Source: Halomonas sp. Bachu 37 (GTDB taxonomy: Bacteria > Pseudomonadota > Gammaproteobacteria > Pseudomonadales > Halomonadaceae). From it: a stretch of 64,000 bases of DNA. The stretch spans positions 2,666,001 to 2,730,000 of the forward strand of contig NZ_CP137552.1 in the NCBI RefSeq assembly GCF_039691755.1. Reading direction: 5' to 3'. Positions 19,601 through 31,268 of this stretch are shown here, in pieces. The translations under genes and the position numbers were made by a program. The notes beneath the pieces are model-generated. The model did not search any database, was not told the DNA's origin, and saw only the letters and a list, made by a program, of their open reading frames with translations. Numbering within the stretch: the stretch's first letter is position 1; every line of letters starts with the position of its first letter.

Positions 19601-20552
19601 TCGCCGCCCCCGGATACGGGGCGATGGCGGTGGGGTGGTTATGGGTTTCCACCTTCATCAGGATGTTGATCAATTCCTGATGCGAGCCGTAGCGTGCCGT
19701 CTCGCCCTCCGCGCCGGTCAAGGGAGCAGCAAAGAAACGCCCGCCGTGGCTGCCCTTGATGACCGCGGCGTTATCGCTGTAGGCGGAAAGAATGTTCTCG
19801 GGCGAGCTGGCGAAGGTGTTCTTGATCATCTTGAACAGCGAATGCGATTGCGCCTCGCCGTCGATCACCCAGTCGGCATTGAATATCTTGTGCCGGCAAT
19901 GCTCGGAGTTGGCCTGGGCGAACATCATCAACTCGACATCGGTGGGGTTGCGCTCGAGCTCCTCGAACGCCGCCGTCAGATAGTCGATCTCGTCTTCGGC
20001 CAGGGCCAGGCCCAGCTCCATGTTGGCGGTAACCAGAGCCTGGCGTCCCTCTTCCAGCACATTGACGCTGCCCAACGGGGCCGGAGCGTGATGGGAGAAC
20101 AGCTTGGCCGCATCGGAGGCGTCGGTCAGCACGGTTTCGGTCATGCGGTCGTGCAGCAGCGCCACCAGGACGCCGAACTCATCCTCATCCAGCGGCGAGG
20201 AGAACGTCACCTGATATTCGATACCCCGCTCGATGCGTTCGATCCCGTCCAGGCCGCAGTTGTGGGCGATATCGGTGGCCTTGGACGACCAGGGCGACTG
20301 GGTGCCTATACGCGGCACTACCAGAAAACGCTGGGCTCCGCCCGTTAGTGTGTCACCCGTTTGCCGGCTGCCGTAATCGAGCAGTTGGCTCAGCCGTTCC
20401 CGGTCGCTGCTCGTCAGATCATCCCGATGGTCGATGAAATGGACATAGTCGGCAGTCAGCGACTCGACCTGGGGAAGGCGTTCACGCAGTACCGTTAACA
20501 ACCTGGCATGACGGAAGTCGGAAAGGGCGGGGGCGCCTCGCAGTTCGAGCAT
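16614..20552 (-). CDS. purL: Phosphoribosylformylglycinamidine synthase PurL
   Basis: 1312-aa single-chain FGAM synthase of purine synthesis (1295 aa in E. coli). Domain order: N-terminal PurS-like region (1-150), linker, the two-repeat AIRS-like synthase core with [40 protein letters not shown] and the P-loop-like [16 protein letters not shown], and the C-terminal glutaminase with nucleophile Cys in [14 protein letters not shown] and catalytic His-Glu in MMPHPERV. No PurR-like palindrome was seen in the 166 bp before mltF. Divergent from mltF as in E. coli. Confidence 0.98.
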   Translation of the reverse strand: MLELRGAPALSDFRHARLLTVLRERLPQVESLTADYVHFIDHRDDLTSSDRERLSQLLDYGSRQTGDTLTGGAQRFLVVPRIGTQSPWSSKATDIAHNCGLDGIERIERGIEYQVTFSSPLDEDEFGVLVALLHDRMTETVLTDASDAAKLFSHHAPAPLGSVNVLEEGRQALVTANMELGLALAEDEIDYLTAAFEELERNPTDVELMMFAQANSEHCRHKIFNADWVIDGEAQSHSLFKMIKNTFASSPENILSAYSDNAAVIKGSHGGRFFAAPLTGAEGETARYGSHQELINILMKVETHNHPTAIAPYPGAATGSGGEIRDEGATGIGGKPKAGLSGYTVSNLRIPEFVQPWEAFDYGKPERIVSALEIMLEGPIGGAAFNNEFGRPNLTGYFRTYEQDALSDDGIERRGYHKPIMLAGGYGNIRAHHVQKGEIPVGGKLIVMGGPAMLIGLGGGAASSMASGTSSADLDFASVQRENPEIERRAQEVIDRCWALGERNPIRFIHDVGAGGLSNALPELVKDGNRGGMFDLRAVPNAEPGMSPLEIWCNEAQERYVLAVAPEDLATFEALCARERCPYAVVGEATEAHHLEVRDGHFDSKPVDLPMSVLFGKPPRMLREFQRETRTMPAIMLDNLDLREALDRVLRLPTVASKSFLITIGDRSITGQVARDQMVGPWQVPVADVAVTTASYDTHAGEAMAMGERPPVALIDPAASARLAVAEAITNLAAAPIAKLSDIKLSANWMSAASHPGENQALYDAVHAVGMELCPALGIAIPVGKDSMSMRTAWQHEDDKGEVEEKSVTSPLSLVITGFAPVTDAMATLTPQINLDQDESDLILIDLGNGQNRLGGSALAQVYGQIGDECPDVDDPEDIKAFFEVIQGLNRDGKLLAYHDRSDGGLLVTLLEMAFAAHAGLEIKLDWLIDEPVEAFNALFSEELGAVIQVNRADTEEVLTQFAMAGIETCGVIARPRYDDQVRVTLFEEPLLETTRQLTQRTWAETSYRMQALRDNPDCAKNEFDNLLDARDPGLSATATFDVDEDITAPFVNTARPAMAILREQGVNGQLEMAWAFDKAGFDAVDVHMSDILEGRVRLDDFKGLAACGGFSYGDVLGAGGGWAKSVLFNERAREQFAAFFQRDDSFALGVCNGCQMLSQLKELIPGAQDWPSFVRNESEQFEARVAMLRVEKTPSILLAGMEGSQLPIAVAHGEGRAEFRDSAHLRKMQSSNQIALRYIDNYGQATTRYPANPNGSPSGITGLTTPDGRVTVMMPHPERVTRAVTNSWRPAQWREDGAWLRMFRNARVWLG

Positions 20553-20718
20553 ATCCTGGAGCCTCTAGAGCAGGGAGAATTCGAGCAGGGAAATCGGTAG
20601 ACCGCCAAGCGGCAATCTCCCCATGATACTGGAAAGCGGGGGCCACACGAAATCAGCAAGGTGACAGTCAACGCTGCGCTGGGTATCGTGACAGCTCTTT
20701 CGATGCCGACGATAACGC

Positions 20719-22185
20719 ATGTTGAACGCTGCGAACCGACATTTCCGCCACCGCGCCGGGGTCTATCTTGCGCTGATCGCCATTGGCCTGCTCCTCATGG
20801 TCCCGACGTTTTCGCCGCCCCCGGAAGGAGAGCATCTCAAACAGATCAAGGCGCGGGATTTCATCACCATCCATACCCGCAACACGCCGACCACCTACTA
20901 CGAGGGGCGACACGGCCCTACCGGCTTCGAGTACGAGCTGATGCGGCGTTTCGCGCAGTATTTGGGCGTCAGTTTGAACCTGGATGCCAGCCATCATATC
21001 GATACGGTGCTGCCCGCCGTGCGCCAGAAAGGCGATCTCGGTGCCGCCGCCCTGCCCCTGGAAACAAGCCAGGAAGGCATTCACTTCAGCCAGGCTATCA
21101 TTCCCCTGCAGCCGCTTCTGGTATACCGGCGCGGGCTGAACGGCATCGATGCCCCCGACGACATGCCCGGGCTGGATATCGGCACCCTGGGCGGCACCGG
21201 CACCAGCCGGGTACTCAAGCAAATGCAAGGCCAATACCCCGCGCTGAGCTGGAAGGAGTCCAGCGAGCTGGAAGTCGCCGAGCTACTGGCCCAGGTGGAG
21301 GCCGGCGTACTCGACGCGGCGGTCATCTTCGATCATCAGTTTCGCCTCAATCGCCTGTTCTTCCCCAATGTCGAGCGCGGCTTCACGTTGGGCGAACCCT
21401 TGTCCATGGCGTGGGCGGTTCCCAGCGGCCGTGGGCTGGGGCTGCTCGATGCCGTCAATGACTTCATTCAGGAGCTACGCGAAAGCGGAGTGCTCGACCA
21501 ATTGGTCGAGCGCTACTTCGGCCATGACGATTATCTGGAGTATGTCGGCACCCGCACTTTCCTCTCCCATTTAGACTCGCGTCTGCCACAATTCGACGCC
21601 ATGTTCCGCGAGGCCGCCCGGAATACCGATTTCGACTGGAAACTGCTGGCTGCCCTGGGTTATCAGGAGTCGCACTGGAACCCCGAAGCCACCTCGCCGA
21701 CCGGCGTGCGCGGCTTGATGATGCTGACCAACCCCACCGCCAAGGAGATGGGAGTCAGCGATCGCCTCGACCCGGCACAGAGCATCGATGGCGGCGCACG
21801 CTATCTGCGCAGCATCAAGGAGCGGCTACCGGAGAGCATCACCGGCGAGGACCGCCTGTTCATGGCCATGGCGGCCTACAATGTAGGTCTGGGCCACCTT
21901 TACGACGCCCGAAGGCTTGTCGAACAGCAAGGCGGCGACCCCGACAGCTGGGCGGATGTGCGCGAAACCTTGCCGCTATTGCAGCACCGTGAATGGCATA
22001 GCCAGACACGTCACGGCTACGCCCGCGGCGGCGAGCCGGTGATCTTCGTGCGCAATATTCGTCGCTATTACGAGATGCTCAATTACGTCGAGCGCAGCCG
22101 CCAGCAATTTTTCCAGCTGGAGCAGTCCGCCTTGGTCCCCACCGATTCCCTGCCGCTTTTCGATATCGTGCCGCCTATCGATTAG
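20719..22185 (+). CDS. mltF: Membrane-bound lytic murein transglycosylase F
   Basis: 488-aa MltF. An uncleaved or lipid-free N-terminal membrane anchor (residues 16-33) leads into a periplasmic solute-binding-like regulatory domain (about 45-270), then the SLT family 1 catalytic domain with the general acid Glu in GYQESHWNPEATSPTGVRGLMML and the AYNVGLGHLYDAR motif. It cleaves peptidoglycan glycan strands to 1,6-anhydro products. Divergent from purL and overlapping the tadA 3' end by 11 bp, the same neighbourhood as in E. coli. Confidence 0.95.
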   Translation: MLNAANRHFRHRAGVYLALIAIGLLLMVPTFSPPPEGEHLKQIKARDFITIHTRNTPTTYYEGRHGPTGFEYELMRRFAQYLGVSLNLDASHHIDTVLPAVRQKGDLGAAALPLETSQEGIHFSQAIIPLQPLLVYRRGLNGIDAPDDMPGLDIGTLGGTGTSRVLKQMQGQYPALSWKESSELEVAELLAQVEAGVLDAAVIFDHQFRLNRLFFPNVERGFTLGEPLSMAWAVPSGRGLGLLDAVNDFIQELRESGVLDQLVERYFGHDDYLEYVGTRTFLSHLDSRLPQFDAMFREAARNTDFDWKLLAALGYQESHWNPEATSPTGVRGLMMLTNPTAKEMGVSDRLDPAQSIDGGARYLRSIKERLPESITGEDRLFMAMAAYNVGLGHLYDARRLVEQQGGDPDSWADVRETLPLLQHREWHSQTRHGYARGGEPVIFVRNIRRYYEMLNYVERSRQQFFQLEQSALVPTDSLPLFDIVPPID

Positions 22186-22660
22186 TCGGGTCCGGCCCCA
22201 CCTCGCCGCCCCGCCTCAGGGAGAAAAACTGCTTGAGCAGGCGCCGCGACTGGCCGGCCAGCAGGCCGCCTTCCACTTTCACTTGATGATTGAACCATGG
22301 CTGGCCCAGCAGGTTGGCCCGCGACTCGACCATGCCGGTGCGCGGCTCGGCCGTGGCATAGACCAGCCGGGCAAGACGTGCGTGAACCATGGCGCCGGCG
22401 CACATCATGCAGGGCTCCAGGGTGACGTAAAGGGTGCAACCGTCGAGACGGTAGTTGCCCAGTTGCCCGGCGGCCTGGCGCAACGCGCGAATCTCGGCAT
22501 GGGCGGTAGGGTCGCACTCCCCCACCGGAGCATTACCGGAGGCGGCCAGAATCTCCCCGTGAGCATCGACCACCACCGCCCCCACCGGCACTTCCCCGGC
22601 GGCCATGGCCTCACGCGCCTGATCCAGCGCCCGGTGCATGTAGAACTCATCGCTGCGCAT
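22175..22660 (-). CDS. tadA: tRNA-specific adenosine deaminase TadA
   Basis: 161-aa zinc deaminase that converts A34 to inosine in tRNA-Arg(ACG). Start ATG 22660 (MRSDEFYMHRALDQA) is set by homology; the frame stays open upstream for another 89 codons without family sequence. Zinc and catalytic residues: His54 and Glu56 in TAHAEIRAL, Cys84 and Cys87 in LEPCMMCAGAM. The last 11 bp overlap mltF tail to tail. Confidence 0.95.
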   Translation of the reverse strand: MRSDEFYMHRALDQAREAMAAGEVPVGAVVVDAHGEILAASGNAPVGECDPTAHAEIRALRQAAGQLGNYRLDGCTLYVTLEPCMMCAGAMVHARLARLVYATAEPRTGMVESRANLLGQPWFNHQVKVEGGLLAGQSRRLLKQFFSLRRGGEVGPDPTNR

Positions 22661-22782
22661 CGGCGCCGACTCCGCTAAGGTGGAAAACGATCGTATGATA
22701 GCGCAACATTGATACCCAACCGCCCCGCCTTGATTGGGGAAGCGGACACGTATCGGCACGGCCAACGAAACAGGACAACAAG

Positions 22783-23610
22783 ATGAGCGACCCCTTGAAC
22801 GCACTGGTTGAGCTAATGAACCTGGAGACCCTGGAAGAGACGCTGTTTCGCGGCCAGAGCCAGGATCTCGGCTTTCCCCAGCTCTACGGCGGGCAAGTGC
22901 TCGGGCAGGCGTTGGTGGCCGCGTCACGCACCGTGCCGGCAGAGCGTAGCGCCCACTCGCAACACGGCTACTTCCTGCGCCCCGGCGATCCGCATCGGCC
23001 GGTGGTGTATCAGGTGGATACCATACGCGACGGCGGCAACTTTACCACCCGCCGGGTCACCGCCATCCAGAAGGGGCGTCCGATATTCTTCTGCAGCGCC
23101 TCGTTCCAGACCAGCGAAACCAACCTGTCCCATCAGCGCCCCATGCCCGATGTGCCAACGCCGGAAGCCCTGCTCGAGAACGGCAGTGCCCAGCACTCCC
23201 GCTTCCCCGGCCACCCCATCGAGTTTCTCTACCTTCCGGGCAATCCCGACCAGGGAGTACCGACGGGACAGTGCCTATGGTTCCGTTTTTCGGGAACACT
23301 GCCGGATGACCCGGCGCTACACCGCCACCTGCTCTCCTACGCCTCGGATTTCAACCTGCTCACCACCAGCCTTGCGCCTCACGAGGTGGAATACACCGAT
23401 CCGCGCCTGCAGATCGCCAGCCTCGACCACGCCTTGTGGTTGCACGAGGACGCCCGCCTGGACGACTGGTTGCTGTATGTCATCGATTCGCCCTGGGCCG
23501 GCGGTTCCCGCGCCCTGGCCCGTGGCAGCCTCTACGACCGACACGGCCGTCTGGTGGCTTCCAGCGCTCAGGAAGGGCTGACCCGGGTCCACGACAAACC
23601 GATTCGCTGA
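22783..23610 (+). CDS. tesB: Acyl-CoA thioesterase II TesB
   Basis: 275-aa double-hotdog thioesterase hydrolysing medium and long acyl-CoAs. N-terminal hotdog begins ETLFRGQSQDLGFPQLYGGQVLGQALVAA, with HSQHGYFLRPGDPHRPVVYQVD and FTTRRVTAIQKG; the C-terminal hotdog has IASLDHALWLHE and GSRALARGSLYDRHGRLVASSAQEGLTR, holding the conserved Asp, Thr and Gln triad region. The 122 bp between it and divergent tadA form the only upstream region. Confidence 0.94.
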   Translation: MSDPLNALVELMNLETLEETLFRGQSQDLGFPQLYGGQVLGQALVAASRTVPAERSAHSQHGYFLRPGDPHRPVVYQVDTIRDGGNFTTRRVTAIQKGRPIFFCSASFQTSETNLSHQRPMPDVPTPEALLENGSAQHSRFPGHPIEFLYLPGNPDQGVPTGQCLWFRFSGTLPDDPALHRHLLSYASDFNLLTTSLAPHEVEYTDPRLQIASLDHALWLHEDARLDDWLLYVIDSPWAGGSRALARGSLYDRHGRLVASSAQEGLTRVHDKPIR

Positions 23611-23647
23611 AGCGCGAGCTAAACTTCACGCCAATTCCGATAGACGA

Positions 23648-23671
23648 AAGCCGGCATCTGGGTGCCGGCTT
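23648..23671. terminator. Hairpin between convergent tesB and malic enzyme
   Basis: 9-bp perfect arms AAGCCGGCA / TGCCGGCTT around TCTGGG, with short T-containing tails on both sides (TTCTGCTTT on plus, TTTCGTC on minus). Likely bidirectional but without a long T run. Confidence 0.6.
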
Positions 23672-23694
23672 CTGCTTTCATGGGATTGGTTTCT

Positions 23695-24966
23695 TTAAAC
23701 GCCGTAGACGTCGTTGATGGTCTTCAGCGGATAATGCGCCGGGTACGGCTTGCGCGCCACACCGGAGTCCACGGCAGCCTGGGCCACGGCGGAGGAGATC
23801 CGCGCCAGCAGGCGCACATCGACCGGCGTGGGAATGATGTACTCGCGCCCGAAGCTCATCTCCTCGCACTCGTAAGCGTCCAGCACTTCCTGGGGCACCG
23901 GCTCGCGGGCCAGGTCCTTCAACGCATGCACTGCCGCCAGCTTCATCGCCTCGTTGATCCGCGTGGCACGTACGTCGAGCGCCCCGCGGAAGATGAACGG
24001 GAATCCCAGCACGTTATTGACCTGATTGGGATAGTCCGACCGGCCGGTGGCCATGATCACGTCGGGCCGGGCTTCACGCGCCACATCAGGATGAATCTCG
24101 GGATCGGGGTTGGTACAGGCGAAGATCACCGGGTCCGCCGCCATCTTCTTGATCTGCTCGGCGGAGAGCAGCCCGGGGCCTGACAGGCCGACAAACACAT
24201 CGGCGCCGTCTATGGCGTCATCCAGGGTACGCATCTCGGTATCCCGGGCAAACTGAGCCTTGTATTCGTTGATGCCTTCGCGCTGGGTGTGGATCACTCC
24301 ACGTCGGTCGAGCATGACCAGATTCTCTTTCTTGACGCCGCACGCCACCAGCAGGCGCATGCAGGCAATTGCCGCCGCACCGGCCCCCATACAGACGACC
24401 TTGACGTTATCTATCGACTTACCGGTGATATCCAGCGCATTGAGCATACCGGCGGCGGTAACGATCGCGGTGCCGTGCTGGTCATCGTGGAACACCGGAA
24501 TACTGCACTGCTCGATTAGCGCCTTTTCTATCTCGAAACATTCCGGCGCCTTGATGTCTTCGAGATTGATGCCGCCCCAGGTATCGGCGATACGCGCCAC
24601 GGTATCGATGAACGCCTGTGGGCTTTCGGCGTTGACTTCGATATCCACCGCGTTGACGCCAGCAAAGCGCTTGAACAGCACGCCCTTTCCTTCCATGACC
24701 GGCTTGCTGGCTAGCGGCCCCAGGTTGCCCAGCCCCAGGATCGCGCTGCCATCGGAAATGACGGCGACCAGGTTCCCCTTGCCGGTATAGAGATAGGCGT
24801 TTTCCGGCTCACTGGCGATTTCGCGCACCGGCTCGGCCACCCCAGGGCTATAGGCTAGGGCCAGATCGCGGGCGGTAGCCGTCGGCTTGGTCAGCTCGAC
24901 CGACAACTTGCCGGGAATCGGTTTGGCGTGATAGTCCAGCGCAGCTTGCTTCTTTGCATCGGTCAT
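23695..24966 (-). CDS. Malic enzyme, short form without phosphotransacetylase domain
   Basis: 423-aa malate dehydrogenase (oxaloacetate-decarboxylating) of the MaeB type, making pyruvate, CO2 and probably NADPH. Start ATG 24966 (MTDAKKQAALDYHAKPIPGK); a TTG four codons upstream is possible. Visible motifs: AYSPGVAEPVREIA, SDGSAILGLGNLGPLASKPVMEGKG, GINLEDIKAPECFEIE, FHDDQHGTAIV, and the dinucleotide fold VVCMGAGAAAIACMRLL. E. coli MaeB is about 759 aa because of a C-terminal phosphotransacetylase-like domain, absent here. Cofactor preference is not provable by eye. Confidence 0.92.
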   Translation of the reverse strand: MTDAKKQAALDYHAKPIPGKLSVELTKPTATARDLALAYSPGVAEPVREIASEPENAYLYTGKGNLVAVISDGSAILGLGNLGPLASKPVMEGKGVLFKRFAGVNAVDIEVNAESPQAFIDTVARIADTWGGINLEDIKAPECFEIEKALIEQCSIPVFHDDQHGTAIVTAAGMLNALDITGKSIDNVKVVCMGAGAAAIACMRLLVACGVKKENLVMLDRRGVIHTQREGINEYKAQFARDTEMRTLDDAIDGADVFVGLSGPGLLSAEQIKKMAADPVIFACTNPDPEIHPDVAREARPDVIMATGRSDYPNQVNNVLGFPFIFRGALDVRATRINEAMKLAAVHALKDLAREPVPQEVLDAYECEEMSFGREYIIPTPVDVRLLARISSAVAQAAVDSGVARKPYPAHYPLKTINDVYGV

Positions 24967-25221
24967 CGTGGGGCCCAATCAAACGTCAATAAGGAGTGTT
25001 ATGAATTCGAGAATATAGAAAAATCGACGTCCCCTCAACCTTGCCCGTTGCTCATGCAAGTAAGCGACTAATCGCAACATTTTATTTAATTTTTAACGAC
25101 GTTAGCAGGTATTTGCTGAAACTTATGCAAGTAGCGTGCACCTATAACGCTTTACTTATCGCTGGACGTGTATTTTTTATGAAAAATACTTCCACATTAT
25201 CGGCAGAATTCTTACAAGCAC
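24967..25221. other. AT-rich intergenic region upstream of the malic enzyme gene
   Basis: About 255 bp with base composition far lower in GC than the neighbours. It holds a hairpin GTATTTTT / AAAAATAC (25170-25189) and two copies of ATGCAAGTA (25054-25062 and 25125-25133). It must contain the malic enzyme promoter on the minus strand. I see no convincing gene; an 88-codon plus-strand frame here runs through the rpmE terminator and into rpmE. Confidence 0.6.
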
Positions 25222-25252
25222 AAAAAAACCCACCGCCGGAAGGCGATGGGTT
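25222..25252 (-). terminator. Intrinsic terminator of rpmE
   Basis: Minus strand: AACCCATCGCC, TTCC loop, GGCGGTGGGTT, then a run of seven T. It lies 42 bp past the rpmE stop; a strong canonical terminator. Confidence 0.9.
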
Positions 25253-25293
25253 CGTTACGGCGAAGATTACCGACTCCGCCGATAGCGCATTGC

Positions 25294-25509
25294 TTAGCCG
25301 CGCTTGACTGCGGCACCGAAACGCTTGTTGAAGCGCTCGACACGGCCACCGGTAGTCGCCTGCTTCTGCTTGCCGGTATAGAACGGGTGGCAGTTAGAGC
25401 AAACGTCCAGAGAAAGGTCATGATCCAGAGTGGAGCCTACCTCGTGGGTGGCGCCACAGGAACAGGTTGCGGTGACCTTGTTGTAATTCGGGTGGATACC
25501 TTGTTTCAT
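25294..25509 (-). CDS. rpmE: 50S ribosomal protein L31 (zinc-binding type)
   Basis: 71-aa L31 starting at ATG 25509 ([19 protein letters not shown]) with GAGGCTCAAG upstream. It keeps the four zinc cysteines (Cys16, Cys18, Cys37, Cys40), so it is the C+ form rather than the zinc-free YkgM type made under zinc starvation. Ends with the conserved HPFYTGKQK and FNKRFG. Monocistronic, with its own promoter and terminator; divergent from priA. Confidence 0.97.
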   Translation of the reverse strand: MKQGIHPNYNKVTATCSCGATHEVGSTLDHDLSLDVCSNCHPFYTGKQKQATTGGRVERFNKRFGAAVKRG

Positions 25510-25579
25510 CTTGAGCCTCATGAAGCTGTATGCCGCCACCTGATCTGCTGCCAGGCACCGCATACGGGTTGGTTCAACT

Positions 25580-25593
25580 GCTAACCGGTTAGC
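25580..25593. promoter_or_regulatory. Perfect palindrome in the rpmE leader
   Basis: GCTAACCGGTTAGC, 14 bp without mismatch, lies between the predicted rpmE transcription start and its start codon. It could be a protein operator or part of a leader fold; L31 of E. coli autoregulates through its 5' leader, but no functional link is shown here. Confidence 0.4.
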
Positions 25594-25628
25594 GCCCATT
25601 GAAGCCAACGGTCCAAGGGCGGCCGCAT

Positions 25629-25658
25629 ATTCTAGCAAACACTGTCGCTGGAGGCCAA
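25629..25658 (-). promoter_or_regulatory. Extended -10 promoter for rpmE
   Basis: Minus strand: TTGGCC (25653-25658), 18-bp spacer, -10 TAGAAT (25629-25634) preceded by TGC, giving the extended -10 TGCTAGAAT. It abuts the TTG start of priA on the other strand. Predicted leader about 110 nt. Confidence 0.55.
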
Positions 25659-27887
<2,229 letters not shown>

Positions 27888-27951
27888 CGGAAACAGGCGA
27901 AACTCAAGGGACGGTTTGACCGCTTCGCGCGATCGCTTTACCGCGCATGCT

Positions 27952-27979
27952 TTGAAAGTGGCGCCCAATTACCGATAAT
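27952..27979 (+). promoter_or_regulatory. Candidate promoter for argS
   Basis: TTGAAA (27952-27957), 16-bp spacer, GATAAT (27974-27979). It lies in the 165-bp gap after priA and leaves a leader of roughly 67 nt. Confidence 0.55.
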
Positions 27980-28052
27980 GGCCGCCTTTGACGACGCAAC
28001 CGCTCACCGCCTCTGCGCTTCGCAGCACACGACGTTACCCGGATATCCTCAC

Positions 28053-29738
28053 ATGAAAGACACGATCATCTCCCTGCTCGACAGCGCCATCGCGACGCTC
28101 AAGCACCAAGGCGTGCTGCCGGACGACCTCGCTCCCACCATCAAGGTGGACCCCACCAAGGACAAGGCCCACGGCGATTACGCCAGCAACCTGGCCTTGA
28201 TGCTGGCCAAGCCGGCGGGCCGCAAGCCGCGCGAGCTGGCCGAGGCGCTGGTCGCCGCGCTACCGCAGAACGATGTCGTCGACAAAACCGAGATCGCCGG
28301 GCCCGGATTCATCAATTTCTTCGCCGCCACCGACGCCGCCGCCCAGGTCGTCGCCCAGGTGCTGGATTGCGGCGATACCTTCGGCCGCAGCCTGCTCGGC
28401 GCCGGGCAGAAGGTCCAGGTGGAGTTCGTCTCTGCCAACCCGACAGGTCCTCTGCACGTGGGCCATGGTCGCGGCGCGGCGATCGGCGACTGCCTCTGTC
28501 GCCTGCTCGAGGCGACCGGTTTCGATGTCACCCGCGAGTTCTACTACAACGATGCTGGCGCCCAGATCAGCAACCTGGCGCGCTCGGTCCAGGCCCGCGC
28601 CAAGGGCCTGGGGCCGGACGACCCCAGCTGGCCCGAAGACGGCTACCGCGGCGAATACATCAGCGATGTCGCCAGGGATTACTTAGCTGGCGAAACCGTG
28701 ATCGCCGACGACCGCCGGGTGAGCGCCAAGGGCGACGCCGACGATCTCGACGCGATTCAGTCCTTCGCCGTGGCCTGGCTGCGCCGCGAGCAGGATTTGG
28801 ATCTCAAGGCGTTCGGTGTCGAGTTCGATGTCTATTTCCTGGAATCCTCTCTCTACGAGAAGGGCAAGGTGGAGGAGACGGTCAAGCGCCTCGTGGCCAA
28901 TGGCCATACCTACGAGGAAGATGGCGCCATGTGGTTGCGCACGACCACGTTCGGCGATGACAAGGACCGCGTGATGCGCAAGCGCGACGGCGGCTACACC
29001 TACTTCCTGCCCGATGTCGCCTATCATCTCGACAAGTGGCAGCGCGGCTTCAAGACCGTCATCAACGAGCAGGGCGCCGACCACCACTCCACGGTGACCC
29101 GGGTACGCGCCGGCCTTCAGGCGCTCGAGGCGGGCATTCCCCAGGGCTGGCCCGACTACGTGCTGCACCAGATGGTGATGGTGACCCGCTCCGGCGTCGA
29201 AGTGAAGCTCTCCAAGCGTGCCGGTAGTTACGTCACCGTGCGCGATCTGATCGACGAAGTGGGCCGCGACGCCACGCGCTTCTTCCTTGCTGCCCGCCGC
29301 GCCGACTCACAGCTGACCTTCGATATCGACCTGGCGCGCTCGCAGTCCAACGACAACCCGGTGTACTACATCCAGTACGCTCACGCGCGTGTCTGCAGCA
29401 TGCTGCGCAAGGCTCAGGATGCCGGCCAGCCATTCGACCACGACCTGGCACTGGCCAACCTGGCACTGCTCGAAAGCGACCAGGAAAAGGCGGTGATGAA
29501 CCGCCTGGCGCGCTTCCCCGAAGTGGTCGAGTACGCCGCCGCCAACCGCGAGCCCCAGCAGGTGGCGCAGTACCTTCTCGACCTCGCCGGTGACTTCCAT
29601 ACCTGCTACAACGCGGTGAAGGTGATGGTCGACGACGACACCCTGCGCAACACCCGTCTGGCGCTGGGCCTGGCCACCCGCCAGGTGCTACGCAACGGCC
29701 TGGACCTGATGGGTGTGAGCGCACCCGAGGAGATGTAA
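28053..29738 (+). CDS. argS: Arginyl-tRNA synthetase
   Basis: 561-aa class I synthetase charging tRNA-Arg. Start ATG 28053 ([17 protein letters not shown]). The HIGH signature is [12 protein letters not shown] within [14 protein letters not shown]; the KMSKS loop is degenerate as usual for ArgS (VKLSKRAG). C-terminal DALR anticodon-binding domain covers roughly residues 440-561. It is followed three bases later by the SPOR gene, an operon layout shared with pseudomonads. Confidence 0.97.
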   Translation: MKDTIISLLDSAIATLKHQGVLPDDLAPTIKVDPTKDKAHGDYASNLALMLAKPAGRKPRELAEALVAALPQNDVVDKTEIAGPGFINFFAATDAAAQVVAQVLDCGDTFGRSLLGAGQKVQVEFVSANPTGPLHVGHGRGAAIGDCLCRLLEATGFDVTREFYYNDAGAQISNLARSVQARAKGLGPDDPSWPEDGYRGEYISDVARDYLAGETVIADDRRVSAKGDADDLDAIQSFAVAWLRREQDLDLKAFGVEFDVYFLESSLYEKGKVEETVKRLVANGHTYEEDGAMWLRTTTFGDDKDRVMRKRDGGYTYFLPDVAYHLDKWQRGFKTVINEQGADHHSTVTRVRAGLQALEAGIPQGWPDYVLHQMVMVTRSGVEVKLSKRAGSYVTVRDLIDEVGRDATRFFLAARRADSQLTFDIDLARSQSNDNPVYYIQYAHARVCSMLRKAQDAGQPFDHDLALANLALLESDQEKAVMNRLARFPEVVEYAAANREPQQVAQYLLDLAGDFHTCYNAVKVMVDDDTLRNTRLALGLATRQVLRNGLDLMGVSAPEEM

Positions 29739-29741
29739 GCC

Positions 29742-30497
29742 ATGGCCACCCCGCGCAAGAAATCCGCGTCCCGGCGTGGCGCCACCACCCAGCGCAAGCC
29801 CGCCCGGCGTTCGGGGGGCGGGTTTCGCGTTCCCGGTTGGATATGGGGACTCGCCGGCATGGCCGCCGGCTTCTTCCTCGCCCAGCACCAGCACGGCACG
29901 GCGCCGTGGCAGGAAGGTGCCGGCACGCCGCCCCAGGCTACCGTGCTGTCCAAGCCACCCGGCGACTCCGAGCGCGAGGCCGCCCGCGAGACCGAGTCGC
30001 CGGCGGAACCGGCCATGCCGACGTTCGAGTTCTATACCCTGCTGCCCGAAACCGAAGTCATCGCGCCGGGAGGCAAGATTCCCTCCACGGCTGCCAGGCC
30101 ACCGAGCGACACCGATGAATCCGCAACCAGTGGCGATACCGGCGTATCGCAAGACGACCCTATCGCCCAGGTGATCGCCGCCAACCAGCGGCCCGAGGAG
30201 CGCGACGCCGCGGCAGGCTCCAGCGAAGCATCGAGCCGTTCGAGCGAGCCCCCGAGCGCCGATGGCAGCTTCATGCTGCAGGCGGCTTCCTTTCGCGAGC
30301 TGAGCGATGCCGAACAGCTGCGCCAGCGCCTACGCAACCTGAGCCTGCTGGCCCAGATCAGCGAAGTGCAAGCCGGCGGCGATACTTGGCACCGCGTGCA
30401 GGTCGGCCCCTATGACGATACACGGGAGCTCAACCGGGCCCAGGACCTGATGAGCACCCAGGGGATCGAGCCGCTATTGATTCAATTGCAGAACTGA
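29742..30497 (+). CDS. SPOR-domain membrane protein in the FtsN position
   Basis: 251-aa bitopic protein: a basic N-terminal tail (residues 1-27), a single membrane span about 31-47 ([16 protein letters not shown]), a long Pro/Glu/Ser-rich periplasmic linker (50-185) and a C-terminal SPOR domain (about 178-251, [21 protein letters not shown] ... [15 protein letters not shown]). SPOR domains bind denuded septal peptidoglycan. Its place between argS and hslVU corresponds to ftsN in enterics and to a SPOR gene in Pseudomonas, so an FtsN-like division role is a fair inference, but the essential FtsN helix cannot be confirmed by eye. Confidence 0.82.
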   Translation: MATPRKKSASRRGATTQRKPARRSGGGFRVPGWIWGLAGMAAGFFLAQHQHGTAPWQEGAGTPPQATVLSKPPGDSEREAARETESPAEPAMPTFEFYTLLPETEVIAPGGKIPSTAARPPSDTDESATSGDTGVSQDDPIAQVIAANQRPEERDAAAGSSEASSRSSEPPSADGSFMLQAASFRELSDAEQLRQRLRNLSLLAQISEVQAGGDTWHRVQVGPYDDTRELNRAQDLMSTQGIEPLLIQLQN

Positions 30498-30639
30498 GTT
30501 CAGAAGCGATTTGCAGAACTGGCCTGCAGAACCAGTCTCTAGAACCAATCGACGTTCACCCAGTCTGACCCCACCGGGGTTAGCACTATTTTCAGTACTA
30601 TCCTTCCGCCCCGCAGAACGGCGCCAATGGCACGGGACG

Positions 30640-30667
30640 GTTGATTTTTTAGGATACGCCCGCATTT
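30640..30667 (+). promoter_or_regulatory. Candidate heat-shock (sigma-32) promoter for hslVU
   Basis: -35-like GTTGATT (30640-30646), a 13-bp spacer, and -10-like CCGCATTT (30660-30667, seven of eight to CCCCATNT). It lies in the 250-bp gap before hslV, a known heat-shock operon in enterics. The rest of the gap shows only repeats of GCAGAAC near 30488, 30513 and 30526. Confidence 0.42.
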
Positions 30668-30747
30668 TCCTGTGCAAGTCAGCACATGTGCCGCCAGCAG
30701 CGGCACGGCAAGTCATCGGGAGCCTGCCTCCCACAAGGAGTTTCTCC

Positions 30748-31266
30748 ATGACCACTATCGTATCCGTGCGTCGCGGCGACCAGGTCGCCCTGGCCGGCGA
30801 CGGCCAGGTATCACTCGGCAATACCGTGATGAAAGGCAACGCCAGCAAGGTACGCCGCCTCTATCGTGGCAAGGTGCTGGCCGGTTTCGCCGGTGGTACC
30901 GCCGATGCCTTCACTTTGTTCGAACGCTTCGAAGCGCAGCTGGAAAAATACCAGGGGCATCTCACCAAGGCGGCCGTGGAACTGGCCAAGGACTGGCGCA
31001 CCGATCGCGCCCTGCGTCGTCTCGAGGCTCTGCTGGCCGTCGCCGACCACAGCGCCTCGTTGATCATTACCGGTAACGGCGATGTGGTCGAGCCCGAGCG
31101 TGGCATCATCGCCATCGGCTCCGGCGGCAACTTCGCCCAGGCGTCGGCACGAGCACTACTGGAAAATACCGACCTTTCGGCCCGCGAGATCACCGAAAAG
31201 TCGTTGGCCATCGCTGGTGACATCTGCGTGTTCACCAACCATCACGTCACCCTCGAAGAGCTTTGA
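30748..31266 (+). CDS. hslV: ATP-dependent protease subunit HslV
   Basis: 172-aa peptidase of the HslVU (ClpQY) protease. Start ATG 30748 with AAGGAG eight bases upstream; removal of Met exposes the catalytic Thr of [11 protein letters not shown]. The family core is obvious: [67 protein letters not shown] and [17 protein letters not shown] longer in-frame extension to 30511 is not supported. hslU follows two bases after the stop. Confidence 0.97.
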   Translation: MTTIVSVRRGDQVALAGDGQVSLGNTVMKGNASKVRRLYRGKVLAGFAGGTADAFTLFERFEAQLEKYQGHLTKAAVELAKDWRTDRALRRLEALLAVADHSASLIITGNGDVVEPERGIIAIGSGGNFAQASARALLENTDLSAREITEKSLAIAGDICVFTNHHVTLEEL

Positions 31267-31268
31267 TC

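Noticed and set aside
16548..20348. 1266-codon open frame on the plus strand opposite purL
   Set aside because: It is antisense to a complete, motif-bearing PurL and arises from GC-rich codon bias; composition is His/Gln/Arg-rich with no domain resemblance.
20553..20718. PurR box upstream of purL
   Set aside because: No palindrome resembling ACGCAAACGTTTGCGT is present in the gap.
25041..25307. 88-codon plus-strand frame in the AT-rich gap
   Set aside because: It reads across the rpmE terminator and into rpmE antisense, with no ribosome site; the peptide has no family look.
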